This document shows positions 20,972 to 32,992 of a stretch of DNA of 37,637 nt, one piece after another. Where the stretch lies: assembly GCA_040143965.1 (NCBI GenBank), contig JASJQH010000052.1, forward strand, positions 1 through 37,637, given 5' to 3'. The translations under genes were made by a program, and so were the position numbers. Numbering within the stretch: position 1 is the first letter of the stretch; every line of letters starts with the position of its first letter. Below the pieces are notes generated by a model. The model did not search any database, was not told where the DNA came from, and saw only the letters and a list, made by a program, of their open reading frames with translations. This DNA is from Basidiobolus ranarum (lineage: Eukaryota; Basidiobolomycota; Basidiobolomycetes; Basidiobolales).

Positions 20972-22645
20972 ATGCTTGACTCCATATTAAATTTTGGACG
21001 TCGACACAGACGAGGTTTCTTTGTAACTGCTGGTTTCATTGGAAGTTTTTATTTTTTGGGTCAATATGCTAAGCGTAAGATAATCGAATTACAAGAAAAA
21101 ACTACCCGAAACAACGTAGCTAAAGAAAAGTAAGGGTTTACTTACCTTTATTTTTCTTCTATTTACTCATATGTTTAACTTTATTGTAAAGTTTGAAGAG
21201 AAGATTTGAACAAAATCAACGAGACTGTCTTATGACGGTGTTATCTTTGTTACCTACTCTCGGTGAACAACTTATGTCCGAAGTGATCGTCGAAGGTTTA
21301 ATAGCAAAGCTTCAACAAACACGAAACACCCAAGTTACACCAAAAGCTACTGATTCCACTGAGGAAGACCAAGTTGACCCTCCCGTTTTAGAAGCACCCA
21401 TGGATCGACAAACTAAACTCCAACTGTGGGAAGAGTTGAAGATAGCAAGTAAGTATATCCTCGAATGTGTTTGAGAAATACCACATATCACGCGATATCA
21501 TTAGTATTAGCATTTATACTAACTGTATGTTGATGAAATTTAGGTTTTACCCGAACTATCGCATCCATCTATCTCACTGTATTGTTGAATATCTTTGTTC
21601 ACATTCAACTTAATCTACTTGGTCGATTTATCTACATTGATTCGGTTTTATCGTTTTCGGAGAAGGATAGAGAAGGATCGTTCAGATTGGAGCCCTCAAC
21701 GGATGAAACTCGTCGTCTCTCTAGGGAAGTTGAACGAAAGTATCTTACTTACAGTTGGTGGTTATTACATGTAGGTTGGAAGCGTTGTGTAGAGAATGTT
21801 CGAGTTGCGGTTGAAGAGGTTCTCGGAGAGTAAGTAGTAAATACTAATGAGTTCAATTGGTTCTTGGGTACTAAGTAAGATTCCATTAGTGTACCACTCA
21901 AGAAACCCCTGAATATCCATGATGTGGTTCACATTATCCAAGAAATTCGTGCTCGAGTGGAATTTTCTGACCTTCTAACTCCTACAAAGTATATTCATTT
22001 CATTTCATTCCATGATTTGATTGGATGCTCTTAATCTAACCCACTTTCTACTGTAGTATGCGGGACTTCTTATTGCCTGATGATATTGAGGGGGAACTTC
22101 AAGTACTGAAGGAAGGTAATGGATCGGAGGAACCACACATAGAACCTGATTTAAGGATGCTATTAGATGAAAGTAAAGACTTCTTGGATAGGTAGATATT
22201 CCACTTACACTAACATAAGTACTACTATATGGTGCTTCTTTAATGCATGGTTTACTTAATTTCATTCAAGCCCGGATTTTATTGTAGTACGTCAATCCTG
22301 CTTAGATGAAGCATTCTCATTTCTCAATTACAACATGCGTGGAGCTTTTCTTTCCAAGGGCGGGAATGTCCGTACCACTGCTAAACTCTATGAGTTAAAT
22401 TCTCCTGAAGATCCAGCTACGGACTCTTCCATATCTCTGGCAGCATTACTTCCAGTCATTAGTAAGCAGGTTCATAACATCATCAATGGGGTCCCCAATG
22501 AATATGTCGAGGTGAGTACATTTCTAAAGTAGTCAGTATCAGTAACTCACTAATGTCTTTCTTGGATTAGATCTTATGCTCGGTGAAGGAGCTTCAGAGT
22601 TATTCAGCTATTATTTATTCCACATTCAATTTAGATGATCAATAA
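20972..22645 (+). CDS. PEX3: Peroxisomal biogenesis factor 3
   Basis: Peroxisomal membrane protein that docks PEX19 to insert other membrane proteins. Seven exons: 20972-21129, 21192-21448, 21544-21829, 21890-21988, 22057-22191, 22271-22511, 22571-22645; 416 aa, typical for fungal Pex3. The N-terminus has basic residues (GRRHRRGF) before one membrane helix (FVTAGFIGSFYFLGQYA). The fungal signature LKRRFEQNQRDCLMTVLSLL is spliced together across the first intron. SFTRTIASIYLTVLLNIF and IQLNLLGRFIYID (Pex19-binding surface region), YSWWLLHVGW and ALLPVISKQVHNIINGVPN complete the pattern. The gene is convergent with NDC80, with 234 bp between the stops. Confidence 0.94.
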
Positions 22646-22879
22646 TAAAGCTATATTCACATATTATTAACTTGAATCTTCTACATCAAAAAATTCATTG
22701 ACCACATTAACAATATTGGTGAAGATAAACTAGGTAACGGTAACCAGAACAACCATAGTATAGGAATAAATACAACTCATCCAACTATTTACAGAACAAG
22801 ATATAGGAACATAGCAGATGAAACATCGAACTAATAATAAACCAAAATGTGGAAAAGTGAGTTTCTCGATGACTATGAA

Positions 22880-25375
22880 TTAATTGGATGCGGTAGAGTC
22901 AACTTTGCTGGCTTTTCCTCGGACGGCCTGGAGTCCTTCTTTAGCGGACTGGCATTCTTCTTTAGCCAGTGCTTCTAAGTCCGATAGACTGTTCTCGACG
23001 TGTGACTTGAATGAGATCAACTCCTCAAGAATCTTCAGAATTTCTCTACCTGCCTCTTCTTTCTTCTCATTACATCTTAGTACCAACTGGTCGTATCTGT
23101 AAGTAGATGAGACGGGTGATTAGAATCTGAAAGGGTACATAAAGATAGATCTACGCAAAATACTAACTCAATTTGAATCTTTTGAACGCGCTGTTGTGAG
23201 CCGAGTAGTCCGGTATTACCTTCGACTCGCATGCGTTGTAACTCTTGTTCCAAGCTATCCATCTCCGTGTTACTTGCGGTGTTTTCTCTATTTGCTGCCT
23301 AAGAGACGTATTCTCGGGTTAATTCGATGCGAGGTGTATACAAATATATGAAACGATGTACGGTACCTCTTTCTCGTCTTGATATTGGGTTACTAGTTTT
23401 TGAATTCGATTTTCCATCGATCTATGCTCTTCAATCTTATCTCCGACTATTTCAGTCAATCGATCCAGATTTTCCTGAAGGACAATGGCTTCATCCTCAG
23501 TATGATGGAGTGAGCTATTAAGGTTGCTCCGTAGTTCCATCAAAGCAGGCTATAATGAGTAATATCGTAAGTTGGATCGAACAAGTAAGCCGTGGTATTG
23601 TTATACTATCTTATACTTACTCTAATCACGTTCTTGATATCTACAGAAACCATGTCTTCTACTCTGGTGGCATGCTGGTTAAGTTTGATATCGAATTCGA
23701 TCCCATTAGCGTAAGGGGATTCGCTGGGTATAAGGCCAAGTTTGTAAGCAAATGAATTGAATTCCTGAATCACTCTTTCGACCTATTTGAATAACAAACT
23801 AAAGGTTAGAACGAACTAAAGATGAATAAATCAGTTCGGAATGAATGACATACGTCGTCCAGTTTCTTTTGTGTTTCAATTTCCTTCTCCCAAGAAGTCT
23901 TATTGATCTCTTCTAGTCGCATATTGGCTGTGTTAACATTCTTACTCAGTTGATTGCGTTCAGCGTTCATTCGCTCCACATCAGTCATGGAAATCTCCTG
24001 TTCGTCTACTTGTTTCTGAAGGGTAGCCTTCTCTTCTTCTAATTGGGCAAACTCTTGCTCCTTAGAGTGAACTTCTCCATCTAATGTCACATTGGCCTCC
24101 TTGATTTTCTCCTTCTTGCTCTGGAGATGATTGAGATATTCAGTAAACTTCTCCGTATCCGATTTAAGGATATCATGCTCCTTCTGAGCAGCTATGAGCG
24201 GAGACTAAAGATTGGAGTAAGTCACGAGACCAACAACAAAAGTTAACAAATGGCAACACTCACCTCTACAGAGACATAACCTTCATGTTCTGCCTTTAGC
24301 TGGTCAATTTCTTTGTTGAGTCTGGAAATCTCGGTCTCGACGTTCTCCAGCTTTTGTTCTGTCATAATTCACGAAATATTAGACCATAAAATAGAGAAAC
24401 AACTAATATGCAAACATCACATACCAAAATGAATGGTAAGATCATGCTCCATATCTTCGTAATTATCATCTCCGCTTAAGAAGGCGATGTAAGATTTGGA
24501 AATATATTTGAAGAACATCTCATCCTGGAATGTGGGTTCATTTCCGGGCTGTCCATCAAAATCTGAAGTATGGTTTAGTTTGTCAACGCACTAGTAAGAA
24601 TCGATCAGTATGAGGTAGAGGATATAAGTATACAAGAGTAGATATGTACAATGATTAGATCCACAATCCATTGGAGCATTCCGAGGAGATTGGGCCATGA
24701 ATGCATGGAGCCCACAGCATATAATTGAGATTTACTGATTTGATCTGCAAATGGGTATCTATAGTAAAGATAATTTGAGATTAGATGGTACAGAGCATAT
24801 AAACATGGTGATAGTGTCATCTTACTTTAATCCCTTGAGTAGTCCGGGGACCTCTTCTTCGAACTTCTTCTGATACACATATCGAGGGTCCAACTTGGCG
24901 TAAAGGAATTTAAAGATGCTTTGGAAATCTTTGGAAGTGGGTGTTTGTAATGTTTTGGTGGAAATAGGTTGATTGTACCCAGTCTCAATCAAAAATTCGG
25001 TTATGGCCCGAATGGTATCGTGTTGCCATCCTTTATCACGTAAAGGACGTGGGTCTTTGGAGACTCCGGAGCCTCCATTTGGAGCTATTGAGCTTCTTAC
25101 ACTTGAGCGTCTATAACCGCCGGGTAATTCACATAATTATTAGTAACTGGAGGATATGAATCGAGTAACATAGTCACAAACCTTATACCAGCAGAGCCTC
25201 CAACACTCTGTCTATTATTACTGGCTGCTGCTCCTCCAGTTGAAAGACGAAAATCCGAAAGACGTAGTGGTGGACCGGATATACCAGTACTAGCTAGAGA
25301 AAGTCGAGAAGCTGAACGATTTGTCCCAGATGGAGTCTGAAATCCTGAGCCGCCAAGAGAATATTGTCTGTTCAT
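22880..25375 (-). CDS. NDC80: Kinetochore protein NDC80 (HEC1)
   Basis: Microtubule-binding subunit of the Ndc80 kinetochore complex. Ten exons with closed phases: 25375-25182, 25110-24826, 24758-24650, 24590-24425, 24358-24264, 24204-23854, 23782-23621, 23549-23367, 23298-23168, 23096-22880; 630 aa (human 642). Residues 1-80 are a Ser/Gly/Arg-rich basic tail, the usual Aurora B substrate region. The calponin-homology head follows: KDPRPLRDKGWQHDTIRAI, PTSKDFQSIFKFLYAKLDP, YPFADQISKSQLYAVGSMHS and WPNLLGMLQWIVDLI. Residues from about 250 on are coiled coil, with KLGLIPSESPYANGIEFDI in the middle as in other NDC80 proteins. The final 70 residues are again coiled coil, for the Spc24/Spc25 junction. 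Confidence 0.95.
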
Positions 25376-25748
25376 CTGTATAGTTTCGACAAGTAGTTCA
25401 ACGAAGAATAAAATGTTGCTAAAGTCTTTGTAAATTCCATGTTATTGATTGAATCAAGGTTGTTTTGATCACCAAGTGGAGCAATTGATTGGTTGGTTTT
25501 TTTCAGTAAACAAAACTGTGGCTGATCATGTTATTCCTATGAAATAGAAAAACCATATATATCATTCATTGCCCATCACCCCACTCAAATTATCAGCTTT
25601 AATTATCGGCATTCAGAAGTGAACCAGTTTTACAATGCAGTTGAATTTGTTGGGTTTATTGGATATTTACAAATTCGATGACAAAGATGAAAATATGAGC
25701 AAATGTACTGTCTCTTGATTGAATGGTACACGATGAATTATAAAGAAT

Positions 25749-28269
25749 TTAATAAACCGGCGAATTAATTACAAATACTGTTTCTTCTTCCTTGTGTATC
25801 CATTTTCTCAAGGCAGTCAGCGAAGCAATGACGCTGGTTTTAGACACCAATGGTCCCAAGGCAGCATACATTTCGAAAGTTTGAGAGCTCTGGTACAAAT
25901 ACAAACGAGTTAGTGAGAAAGCAAGTGCATGGTATTATTCTTATGGTTTATACCCATCCTATGATTGTCTCTGTATTCGTCACTTGATAGAAAGTTTTCA
26001 AAGGTAGTGCCTTACAGTGCATTCGATTGTGGACATGTTGATACATACGGAATAACCTAGAAAAGCCCGAACAAAATATTAACCCATGCATCACATCGGC
26101 AGTTAAAGAGTGAAGACAAACCGCCGCTGTTCATCGAGATTTTCGTAGTAGGGCAAGTAGGCGGGCGAAGTAATTTGAACATACTGCTTAGATTTATACA
26201 GAAAATGTCGAAGTCCTGGGATTCCTATTTCCTCTATATCAACATAAAATGAGAAATCCATGCAAACTCATCAATCTAAACGCAACTCCTATCCTACCAA
26301 GAGTGTATTCTTTTGAGTCTACGCTTTGCTCCATCTCTACAAGTGCCTCAGTTTGATTCAGATGCTAGTGAATTTATAAATATTATCAAAATGTGCTCGA
26401 CATCAAAAGAAAAGTCGATGATAGCTTACCTCCACCACAATATCCCTGGATGCCGAACACTCAAAAAACATGTCCTTATCTGGTGATATCATTACTAGGC
26501 AGGTTTCTTTGGCAATAAAGCAAACGTATGCATGAAGAAACCCTTTGCTATTGAATCTTGGAAGGCAAATAGGTGTCCACGATTCGCCAGAGTGAAAAGT
26601 AGTTGACCCATTCACCATATTAAAGACCAAATGCAGATCTATGCCGCTCCAGTTAGTGCCGAACTAGAACAAACTAAGAATGATAGACAACACTTACCGG
26701 AGGGATGCAAGCTTTGCTTTCTGGGGCGAAGTAGAGTAACTAGTTTACCACTAGTGATTAACATGGCAAATAGAACATGCTAGACAACATCCATTTAGTA
26801 CAAGAAATGAATGAGAAATAAAGGCAGTAGGCCAGTTTTCAATCCTACCTTAGACTTGATTAATTGCAGAGAATTATTAAATTTTGTTCTTAAGGATTTT
26901 CTTAGTTTCAATGCGTGGATTGCTCCCAGCATGATGCTAGGATCGTACGTTATTTCTCTGCACAAACTATCAAGAAATGTCTCGGTACCTAGAGTGAGAG
27001 GAAATTTTGATTCGCAATGATCAGGACATACGGCTGATGTTTGATTGACTTTCATTGTGAGGTGTTGACTTACCACTTAATAGGCGGCGAAGGTCAAAGT
27101 TAACCCTCTGTTCAAAGATCCGAGTTAGCTGAGTTAATGTTACGATGCTCAGGACTTGGTTGTAAAGGTACATTAATTGGGTTCGGATCTTCAATACAAG
27201 TCGTTAATATGCAAGTAAGTAATAATTCGCGAATTAATTAGTCCTACATGACTCTCAGGCTCCCCAGTTTTGGCTACGGCCAAAAGATAAAGTGGGCTTC
27301 TTAGTAAGAACACGAATTTATGTTCACCGGCACTAATGGATCTTGAAGATAATATGAGGTTAGAGAGAACTCTATGCAAAATGATTAACTTATACAGAGC
27401 TTACTTGATGGAGTCTCCTGTATCAGCGAAAAATGACACAATGGCTTGGATTACTCCCATATAACTAGAAAGTTTTGACTCATCACCAAAACGAGAATAG
27501 ATAGGTTTTCCTGCACTACTTAATATGAAAAAATGCTTCTCGTGCCCGGCCCAGTTGGGGGAATAAGGATCTTAGAAACGAAATATCTTTAGAATGATTC
27601 TTGGAAACGTCTACGATGTTAAGAAATTTAGATATTAACCTTCTTCCGCGTATGATTTACGATATTTGCTCTGCTTCTTTGAACAACCTCCCAACTCTTC
27701 TCCATTAATATCTGCAAGCTCGGGAAACTCCTCTTCATACCCCTCCTTAGATATGCTCTTACTTTCCCTAGATTCGCTCGAGAGAGATGGGCTTCCTGTT
27801 TGATTCAAAATATTGAGGATTTTCTACACTTTCTCTTAAGGGTGAATTATCAAGTACCTGATATGCCCTGATCTACTATCTCCTCTAAAGAACTTAGATC
27901 ATCCTCTACAACACCGACAAACGAATCTCTACCCAACTCGATTCCTAATCCAGATTTCCTCTTTGGGCTAGTTGGGCCAATTCTTAGCATATATTCAATA
28001 TCCTCACTTTCTCTTGAGCGAAAGCTAGCTCCATCTAGCATAATATCTCCACTAAGTTTTGATATAGTTGAATAGCTACTAAGATTTGAAGATGCTGAAG
28101 GTGAGGAAGGTCGTGATGGTAGAGTATTATCTACGGAAAGATGAACTGAAGGTTTCGATTTAAATGTATTAAATTTTCCTGTTAAAATGGGAGACGAAGA
28201 TATCGGAGATGCGCTCGTTAGCAATTCGTTGCCTTCTCTAAATGGTTTGGGAATATCAGAGGAATCCAT
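25749..28269 (-). CDS. MON1: Vacuolar fusion protein MON1
   Basis: Subunit of the Mon1-Ccz1 GEF that activates Rab7/Ypt7 on late endosomes and vacuoles. Twelve exons: 28269-27858, 27795-27640, 27570-27405, 27341-27248, 27188-27074, 26988-26849, 26779-26698, 26638-26430, 26364-26298, 26233-26122, 26056-25954, 25889-25749; 598 aa with all phases closed. Residues 1-190 are Ser-rich and probably disordered. Three longin domains follow: [149 protein letters not shown] and the last segment [15 protein letters not shown]. All match MON1 in order. Confidence 0.95.
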
Positions 28270-28684
28270 GAGTAGATATCTCTATGTTGGCAATTAAGAC
28301 TTATGTATATGTTAATGCTGTAAAAAAGAATTGAACAATAGCTATATGCTAAAAGCGAACACTGGTGGCAACCAAACCTTAGTTTAGCAGGTGGGAATCT
28401 CCATTTGGTTTATTATTATGCATTATAAACAAGCAATACTAAATTTGACCTACAATTGTGATTAACTCGAACACTGATCATTCACGTGTTAAAATCACCA
28501 AGAAGTTAAATAACAATCACTAGTAGAGTTAATTTCGAAATCTCTTTTTTTAGCGAAAACCCAATTAACAATAAATGTGTGATACCTCTGTATTAAAGAA
28601 AAAAAGAAAGAATTTTTTGAAATAATTGCTGGTTGGTAGTTGTGTTTCGTTGACAAAGCAATCTCACACCAAACATCAGATATA
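28270..28684. other. Divergent promoter region, MON1 / helical protein
   Basis: AT-rich gap between the starts of MON1 (-) and the intronless gene at 28685 (+). No named element is recognisable. Confidence 0.4.
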
Positions 28685-29818
28685 ATGTCAGAAGAACAAT
28701 GCCCAGTTTTCCGCTTGGATGCTGTCATCCTCGAGAAGAGAAAGAACAACGAAGAGTACCCACCTGCTCTCTCTGCAGCTGAAAAGTTGATGAATGCTAT
28801 CCAATCTTTTGAACAAGGTAAAATTATCATGTCAAAATATACACAGCATCAAAATGTAGCAAACAGTATTGCTGGGCCTATTGGCGCTTTAGAAGCCATC
28901 ACCGATGCCCTGTTGCGTGATCCTCGTAGTTTTTATCTTGAAGGACAAAAAGACTTGGAAGGACTTCAAAAAGTTTTGATGTTCGAACAACAAGTTCGTG
29001 ATTGCGCTTCCTCTGAAATCCCTGTCCTTGAAATGATCAAGGATTACCAAAAGCGCCTCCAAAATCACGGCTGGGAAGATGTTCAGCCTGCCATTGATGT
29101 CAGTATTCGTGCCTCTTTCTTGGTTGGTTTACTTACATTTGGTGTCCTTGGTAAAGCTAAAGACGCTTTGACTCATTTCCGCCGTTCGGTTGATATTATT
29201 GTTGCCGCTAACGCCGAGCTTGAGCCTACTGCTGATGCTAAGACACGCGGACCTGCTCTAAAAGAGTCATTTTTGAGAGCTTGTAGACAAACCCTCATGA
29301 ATGCCATTATGTTGGGATATGCAACTACTTCTGATAGCAAGTCCTTCTCTCTGGACGATATCTTAGCTGAAGCCGATGCTATCTTGACTTCCATCGAAAA
29401 AGATACTGAAGTTTCTGAGCCTAAAGACAAATTGGCTTTTAACACATATCTTGCCGCACATGCTAGAATGGCTCGTGGTTTTGTTTACCGTGAGAGAGGA
29501 GAGGTCAATGGGGTATTCAACCAGGAACTCTGCAACAAAGCAGCCCAAGAATTTAAGATTGCCGCGGAGCTCTATCCTGAAGATGAATCTGATCGCTCTC
29601 TTGCTGCCTACAAATCAATCGAAGCATCCCTTCGTGCTGGTAATCACACTGTTGGCGAGCTTCTGTCACTTCTCAAAATCGCTACTGACGCCAATACTAT
29701 GGCAACTCCTGTCTTTGGTGCTATTTCTGAACATGTTCCTGCCAAAGCTACCGCCGAGAAAGTACTTAGTCAATACTCTGCAGCTGACGCTGATAAATGC
29801 TTGAGCCCATTAGCTTAG
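28685..29818 (+). CDS. Intronless alpha-helical (TPR-like) protein of unknown function
   Basis: I do not recognise a named family. The 377-residue product is soluble, with no signal peptide or membrane segment, and is almost entirely predicted helix. Repeated helix pairs such as ALTHFRRSVDIIVAAN, YLAAHARMARGFVYRERGE and KAAQEFKIAAELYPEDESD look like tetratricopeptide or related solenoid units, though the consensus is weak. It has no intron in 1.1 kb, while almost all long genes around it have five or more. Codon choice leans to GCT/GCC, CGT, ATC and GAA, as in well-expressed genes. The ATG at 28685 is chosen; the open frame extends 15 codons upstream but without features. A retrogene origin or selection for intron-free expression would both fit. 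Confidence 0.8.
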   Translation: MSEEQCPVFRLDAVILEKRKNNEEYPPALSAAEKLMNAIQSFEQGKIIMSKYTQHQNVANSIAGPIGALEAITDALLRDPRSFYLEGQKDLEGLQKVLMFEQQVRDCASSEIPVLEMIKDYQKRLQNHGWEDVQPAIDVSIRASFLVGLLTFGVLGKAKDALTHFRRSVDIIVAANAELEPTADAKTRGPALKESFLRACRQTLMNAIMLGYATTSDSKSFSLDDILAEADAILTSIEKDTEVSEPKDKLAFNTYLAAHARMARGFVYRERGEVNGVFNQELCNKAAQEFKIAAELYPEDESDRSLAAYKSIEASLRAGNHTVGELLSLLKIATDANTMATPVFGAISEHVPAKATAEKVLSQYSAADADKCLSPLA

Positions 29819-30188
29819 ATTACTATTTCTTTCTAAATAAAATGTACAGAAGAGAATGGTCTCCGTTTATACTTGACGTTGTCCATAAATAATCGTTTCA
29901 AACTCTCTTTCAAAACCGTTCGTGACACATGTTATATTTAATCTTGGAAAATCTTAAACTTATATTCTATTACAAACAGAATACCTGAATTAGTGATTTC
30001 ACATGACTTAAGTAATACATAATATTTTAATTTAATATGGATATTTAATTCATATCTGCGGCAAGTGGAGCAGTCGTTTGGATGAACATGTGTCTGGAAT
30101 TATCTCATATTGTGGTGTATTCCTCAGTCAAAATAAAACTAGTTCTTTTTCCCTTTCGATAACCGCTAGGAAAGACAATACATTTCTA
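29819..30188. other. Intergenic region
   Basis: Holds the 3' flank of the helical-protein gene (AATAAA at about 29836) and the promoter of the BI-1 family gene. No coding signal was seen. Confidence 0.45.
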
Positions 30189-31142
30189 ATGTCGCAACCA
30201 TATAGTCAGCCTCATCAACCTAACCAAGGTGCAGACCCACAGCACCCTTCTTTTCCAGAGCCACATCATTATACCCAACCTGGGTCGGCTCCACATCCTG
30301 GTGTTCAATACGGTGCTCTTCCCCCTACTTACAATCAAGCTTTTGGAGGTAACAGCAGTGCTCCAGGTGGCTATCCTGAAAATGAAGACGACGATTTCAA
30401 GTACGGTGTAAGCGTAGCACAGTGTGAAATCGAGATTAGAATGGGTTTGTTACCTCATTTTATACATCGGTAATCAGAAAACCATATGCTAACAAAAATT
30501 TTATCTATTATTTCTTTCATGAAGCCTTCATTCGGAAGGTATACATGATCTTAGCCACCCAGCTAGGAGGTACTGTCCTTGTTGGATGCCTCTTCTTTTT
30601 CAACGATCAAGCTCGTAACTGGGTCCAAACTAAGTATAAGAACTTCACTTGACTGTAAACTTTAATTTCAGTACGCTAACATTTTTATAGTCAATGGGCT
30701 TCCTTCGTATCTCTTTTTGGTGCGATTGGTGTTATGTTAGCGTTGTTCTGGAAGCGTCATTCTTCTCCTTTGAACTTATATCTCCTTGGGGCATTTACCT
30801 TACTAGAAGCTTACAGTGTGGGAACTATTGGTAAGTAGTAAAGTTCGTAGTGTGGTATTTTGTAACTGGTTACTTATTTCAGAATATTTCTCTAGTTGTA
30901 TTATTATATTCTTTCGGGGATATTACACAAATATTGATCATTACTTTCACGCTTTTCATCGGACTTGCTCCTTTCACGGTGCGTAAATTTGACTTCCGTG
31001 AAATGGGTTTTGTGTATGTATAGTAGTCTAGTAATGCTATTTGTTTAAGCAATACAAAACTAATGCACATTTTGACCTGTTTAGACTTGACATCGTTCTC
31101 CGGCTCGTAGTTTTTGCCTCCTTTATCCAGGCTTCCCTTTGA
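30189..31142 (+). CDS. Bax inhibitor-1 / LFG (TMBIM) family protein, short C-terminus
   Basis: Multi-pass membrane protein of the BI-1 family, which affects ER/Golgi calcium leak and cell death. Exons 30189-30444, 30525-30633, 30691-30830, 30896-31013 and 31085-31142 give 226 aa. The N-terminal 60 residues are Pro/Gln/His-rich, as in LFG proteins. YGVSVAQCEIEIRMAFIRK is the family's entry motif. Membrane helices follow: VYMILATQLGGTVLVGCLFF, WASFVSLFGAIGVMLALFW, NLYLLGAFTLLEAYSVGTI, ITQILIITFTLFIGLAPFT and, after FDFREMGF, LDIVLRLVVFASF. The product then stops. Family members continue about 70-80 residues further, with a last helix holding the conserved Asp pair region. The last intron is the least certain; without it the protein ends nine nt later at 31021-31023, shorter still. 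Confidence 0.85.
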
Positions 31143-31301
31143 AAATTATCCATGTTATAACAAATACCAAATACGCATCTCTTCATATGTAATATTTCTT
31201 TTCTTTGCAATCTTGAACTAAAGTTTAAAGTACGAATATACGTGAAGACATTTAACTTGCTTTCATTTTGAGAGTGTCTATGTTGTATAGTAAATTTATT
31301 A

Positions 31302-32316
31302 CTAGGTATGTCTATTCTGAATATGTCTATGTTGATTCTTGGAACGAATACAATCCACCTTCTTTGAGCCATGAGATTTCGGTGGATCTAGAAAGTTCCT
31401 TATCCAATTGGCTTGTGGCGCTACCCTTGCAAAAGCTGCTGGGACATCGACACCACACCCCGCACTGTAACTGGTTACTCCTATCAGGAATGGATTTCCT
31501 GTTGCATCGAAAGAGACAAGCGGCCCACCGGAATCTCCGGAACAGACATCTATTACACGCAATAATCTTAGTATACGAAAAGCAATTAACTAAGCCACTG
31601 CTCATGTGACTTACTTTTCTCTCCCTCCCAAGTCCCAACACACAACACAGCCGTCGAATTAAATGGCATATTTAGAGCTGTATATTTTTGCACACAGACT
31701 TCCTCATCAAACACTTTCATATCAATTTCTTGTAGAAGGTCTGGATATTCTGTAGCAGATATCAATCCCCACCCCAATGCTCTCACTTTATCTCTATTGG
31801 AGATTGGCTGACCGATCTGCTGTAGAGGGATGCTGGTTACTTGTGAAGGGAGAGGGTTAGCCAGCTTTAGAATGGCAACTGGTAAAGTGTATTAGTATTG
31901 GGATATTGATAATAAGAAGAGAAGTGAATATTACAGTCATTTATCGCACGACTTCTATCCCAATTCGGGTGTATTGTGATATTAACTGCTGGTACTACAA
32001 TTCCTCCTTCTTCTTCCACTTTTTTTGAAAGATTATGTCTTAGCAAATGAACCATGATTTTTCCAGCTGGTTTCTCGTGAAAACAATGAGCAGCAGAAAG
32101 TATCGTTGTGGAATCTAAAACTACGCCCCCACACCAACGCATGTCACCAACCGCAGGATTCTGGAGGAAAGTAAATGCCATCCAAGGATAATTATTGGAG
32201 GATTTCACTGCTGTTCCACCATATATTAGGTATTTAGGACGAAGAGGGGGTTCAGTAGATATTGAATATGGTAATTGACAGTATAGAGTAAGGAACACTA
32301 AGAAATGACGGTGCAT
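31302..32316 (-). CDS. Secreted S1 family serine protease (chymotrypsin fold)
   Basis: Secreted endopeptidase. Exons 32316-31935, 31878-31615 and 31549-31302 give 297 aa. Residues 1-20 are a signal peptide, followed by a short propeptide and IYGGTAV, the usual mature start (IVGG in trypsin). The triad is complete: H77 in LSAAHCF, D127 in AINDFAILKL (split by the first intron) and S222 in CSGDSGGPLVSF. Two cysteines flank His77 as in the family (WCGG, AHC). The residue at the bottom of the S1 pocket, six before the active Ser (position 189 of chymotrypsin), is Asn rather than Asp, so classic trypsin specificity is not expected. The C-terminal tail beyond WIRNFL is basic and about 25 residues longer than usual. 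S1 proteases are frequent in animal-associated early fungi and rare in yeasts. Confidence 0.92.
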
Positions 32317-32992
32317 GAGTTATGGATGTTTGTGTATGTGGTTATTAAAGTTACAAGGTTAGGTTAAGGCCTTTGGAAGGTATGTCCAAATACAGGCAGT
32401 TAAATTAGTCAAGGAGAAGTTTTCTTGTTGGGTGGTCATTATATTATGCAAGGTGCTCTCTTTTGTGGTTAAAATGTAGCAATTACTAGAGCAACATAAT
32501 GTTTATTTGTGAATTCTAACATACATTCATAACAATCATGATTGATGTACATTTAATTATAGTAACCAACATTATGATGGCTAAATGATCATTGAATATA
32601 ATATACCTTCTGTTCGTGTTCAGAGATAGTCACTCAATATATAATTCGTCAATTATTTCTACTAATGTCCTATTTCACACACTCTTGAATCCTAGTACAA
32701 GGTATTCCATTATACTCTAACTGATTCGGAAAAGGGTTTCATGCATAACATATACCCGTGTGACAATGATCTACCGAACTGATCACATGTTTTAATATCA
32801 TAAAAATATACAGATTGCTCCTGAATGGGAAATTTTGGTCAGTGAATTATGGATTAGAGAGATACTTGATCACTTTACTTCTCTTACTGCTGGCAATAGT
32901 TCCCAAATATTCCTTGTACCGTTATCGTAGAACGCATAATTGCACATAATAATAAAACTATACTTAGCTGACACGAATATAAACCCTCCATA
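32317..32992. other. Divergent intergenic region, protease / Fz-CRD gene
   Basis: About 680 bp, AT-rich, between the divergently transcribed protease (-) and membrane protein (+) genes. Nothing beyond general promoter composition is recognisable. Confidence 0.45.

Noticed and set aside
28640-28684. 15-codon N-terminal extension of the helical protein
   Set aside because: No ATG at its start and composition unlike the rest; the ATG at 28685 is a normal start.
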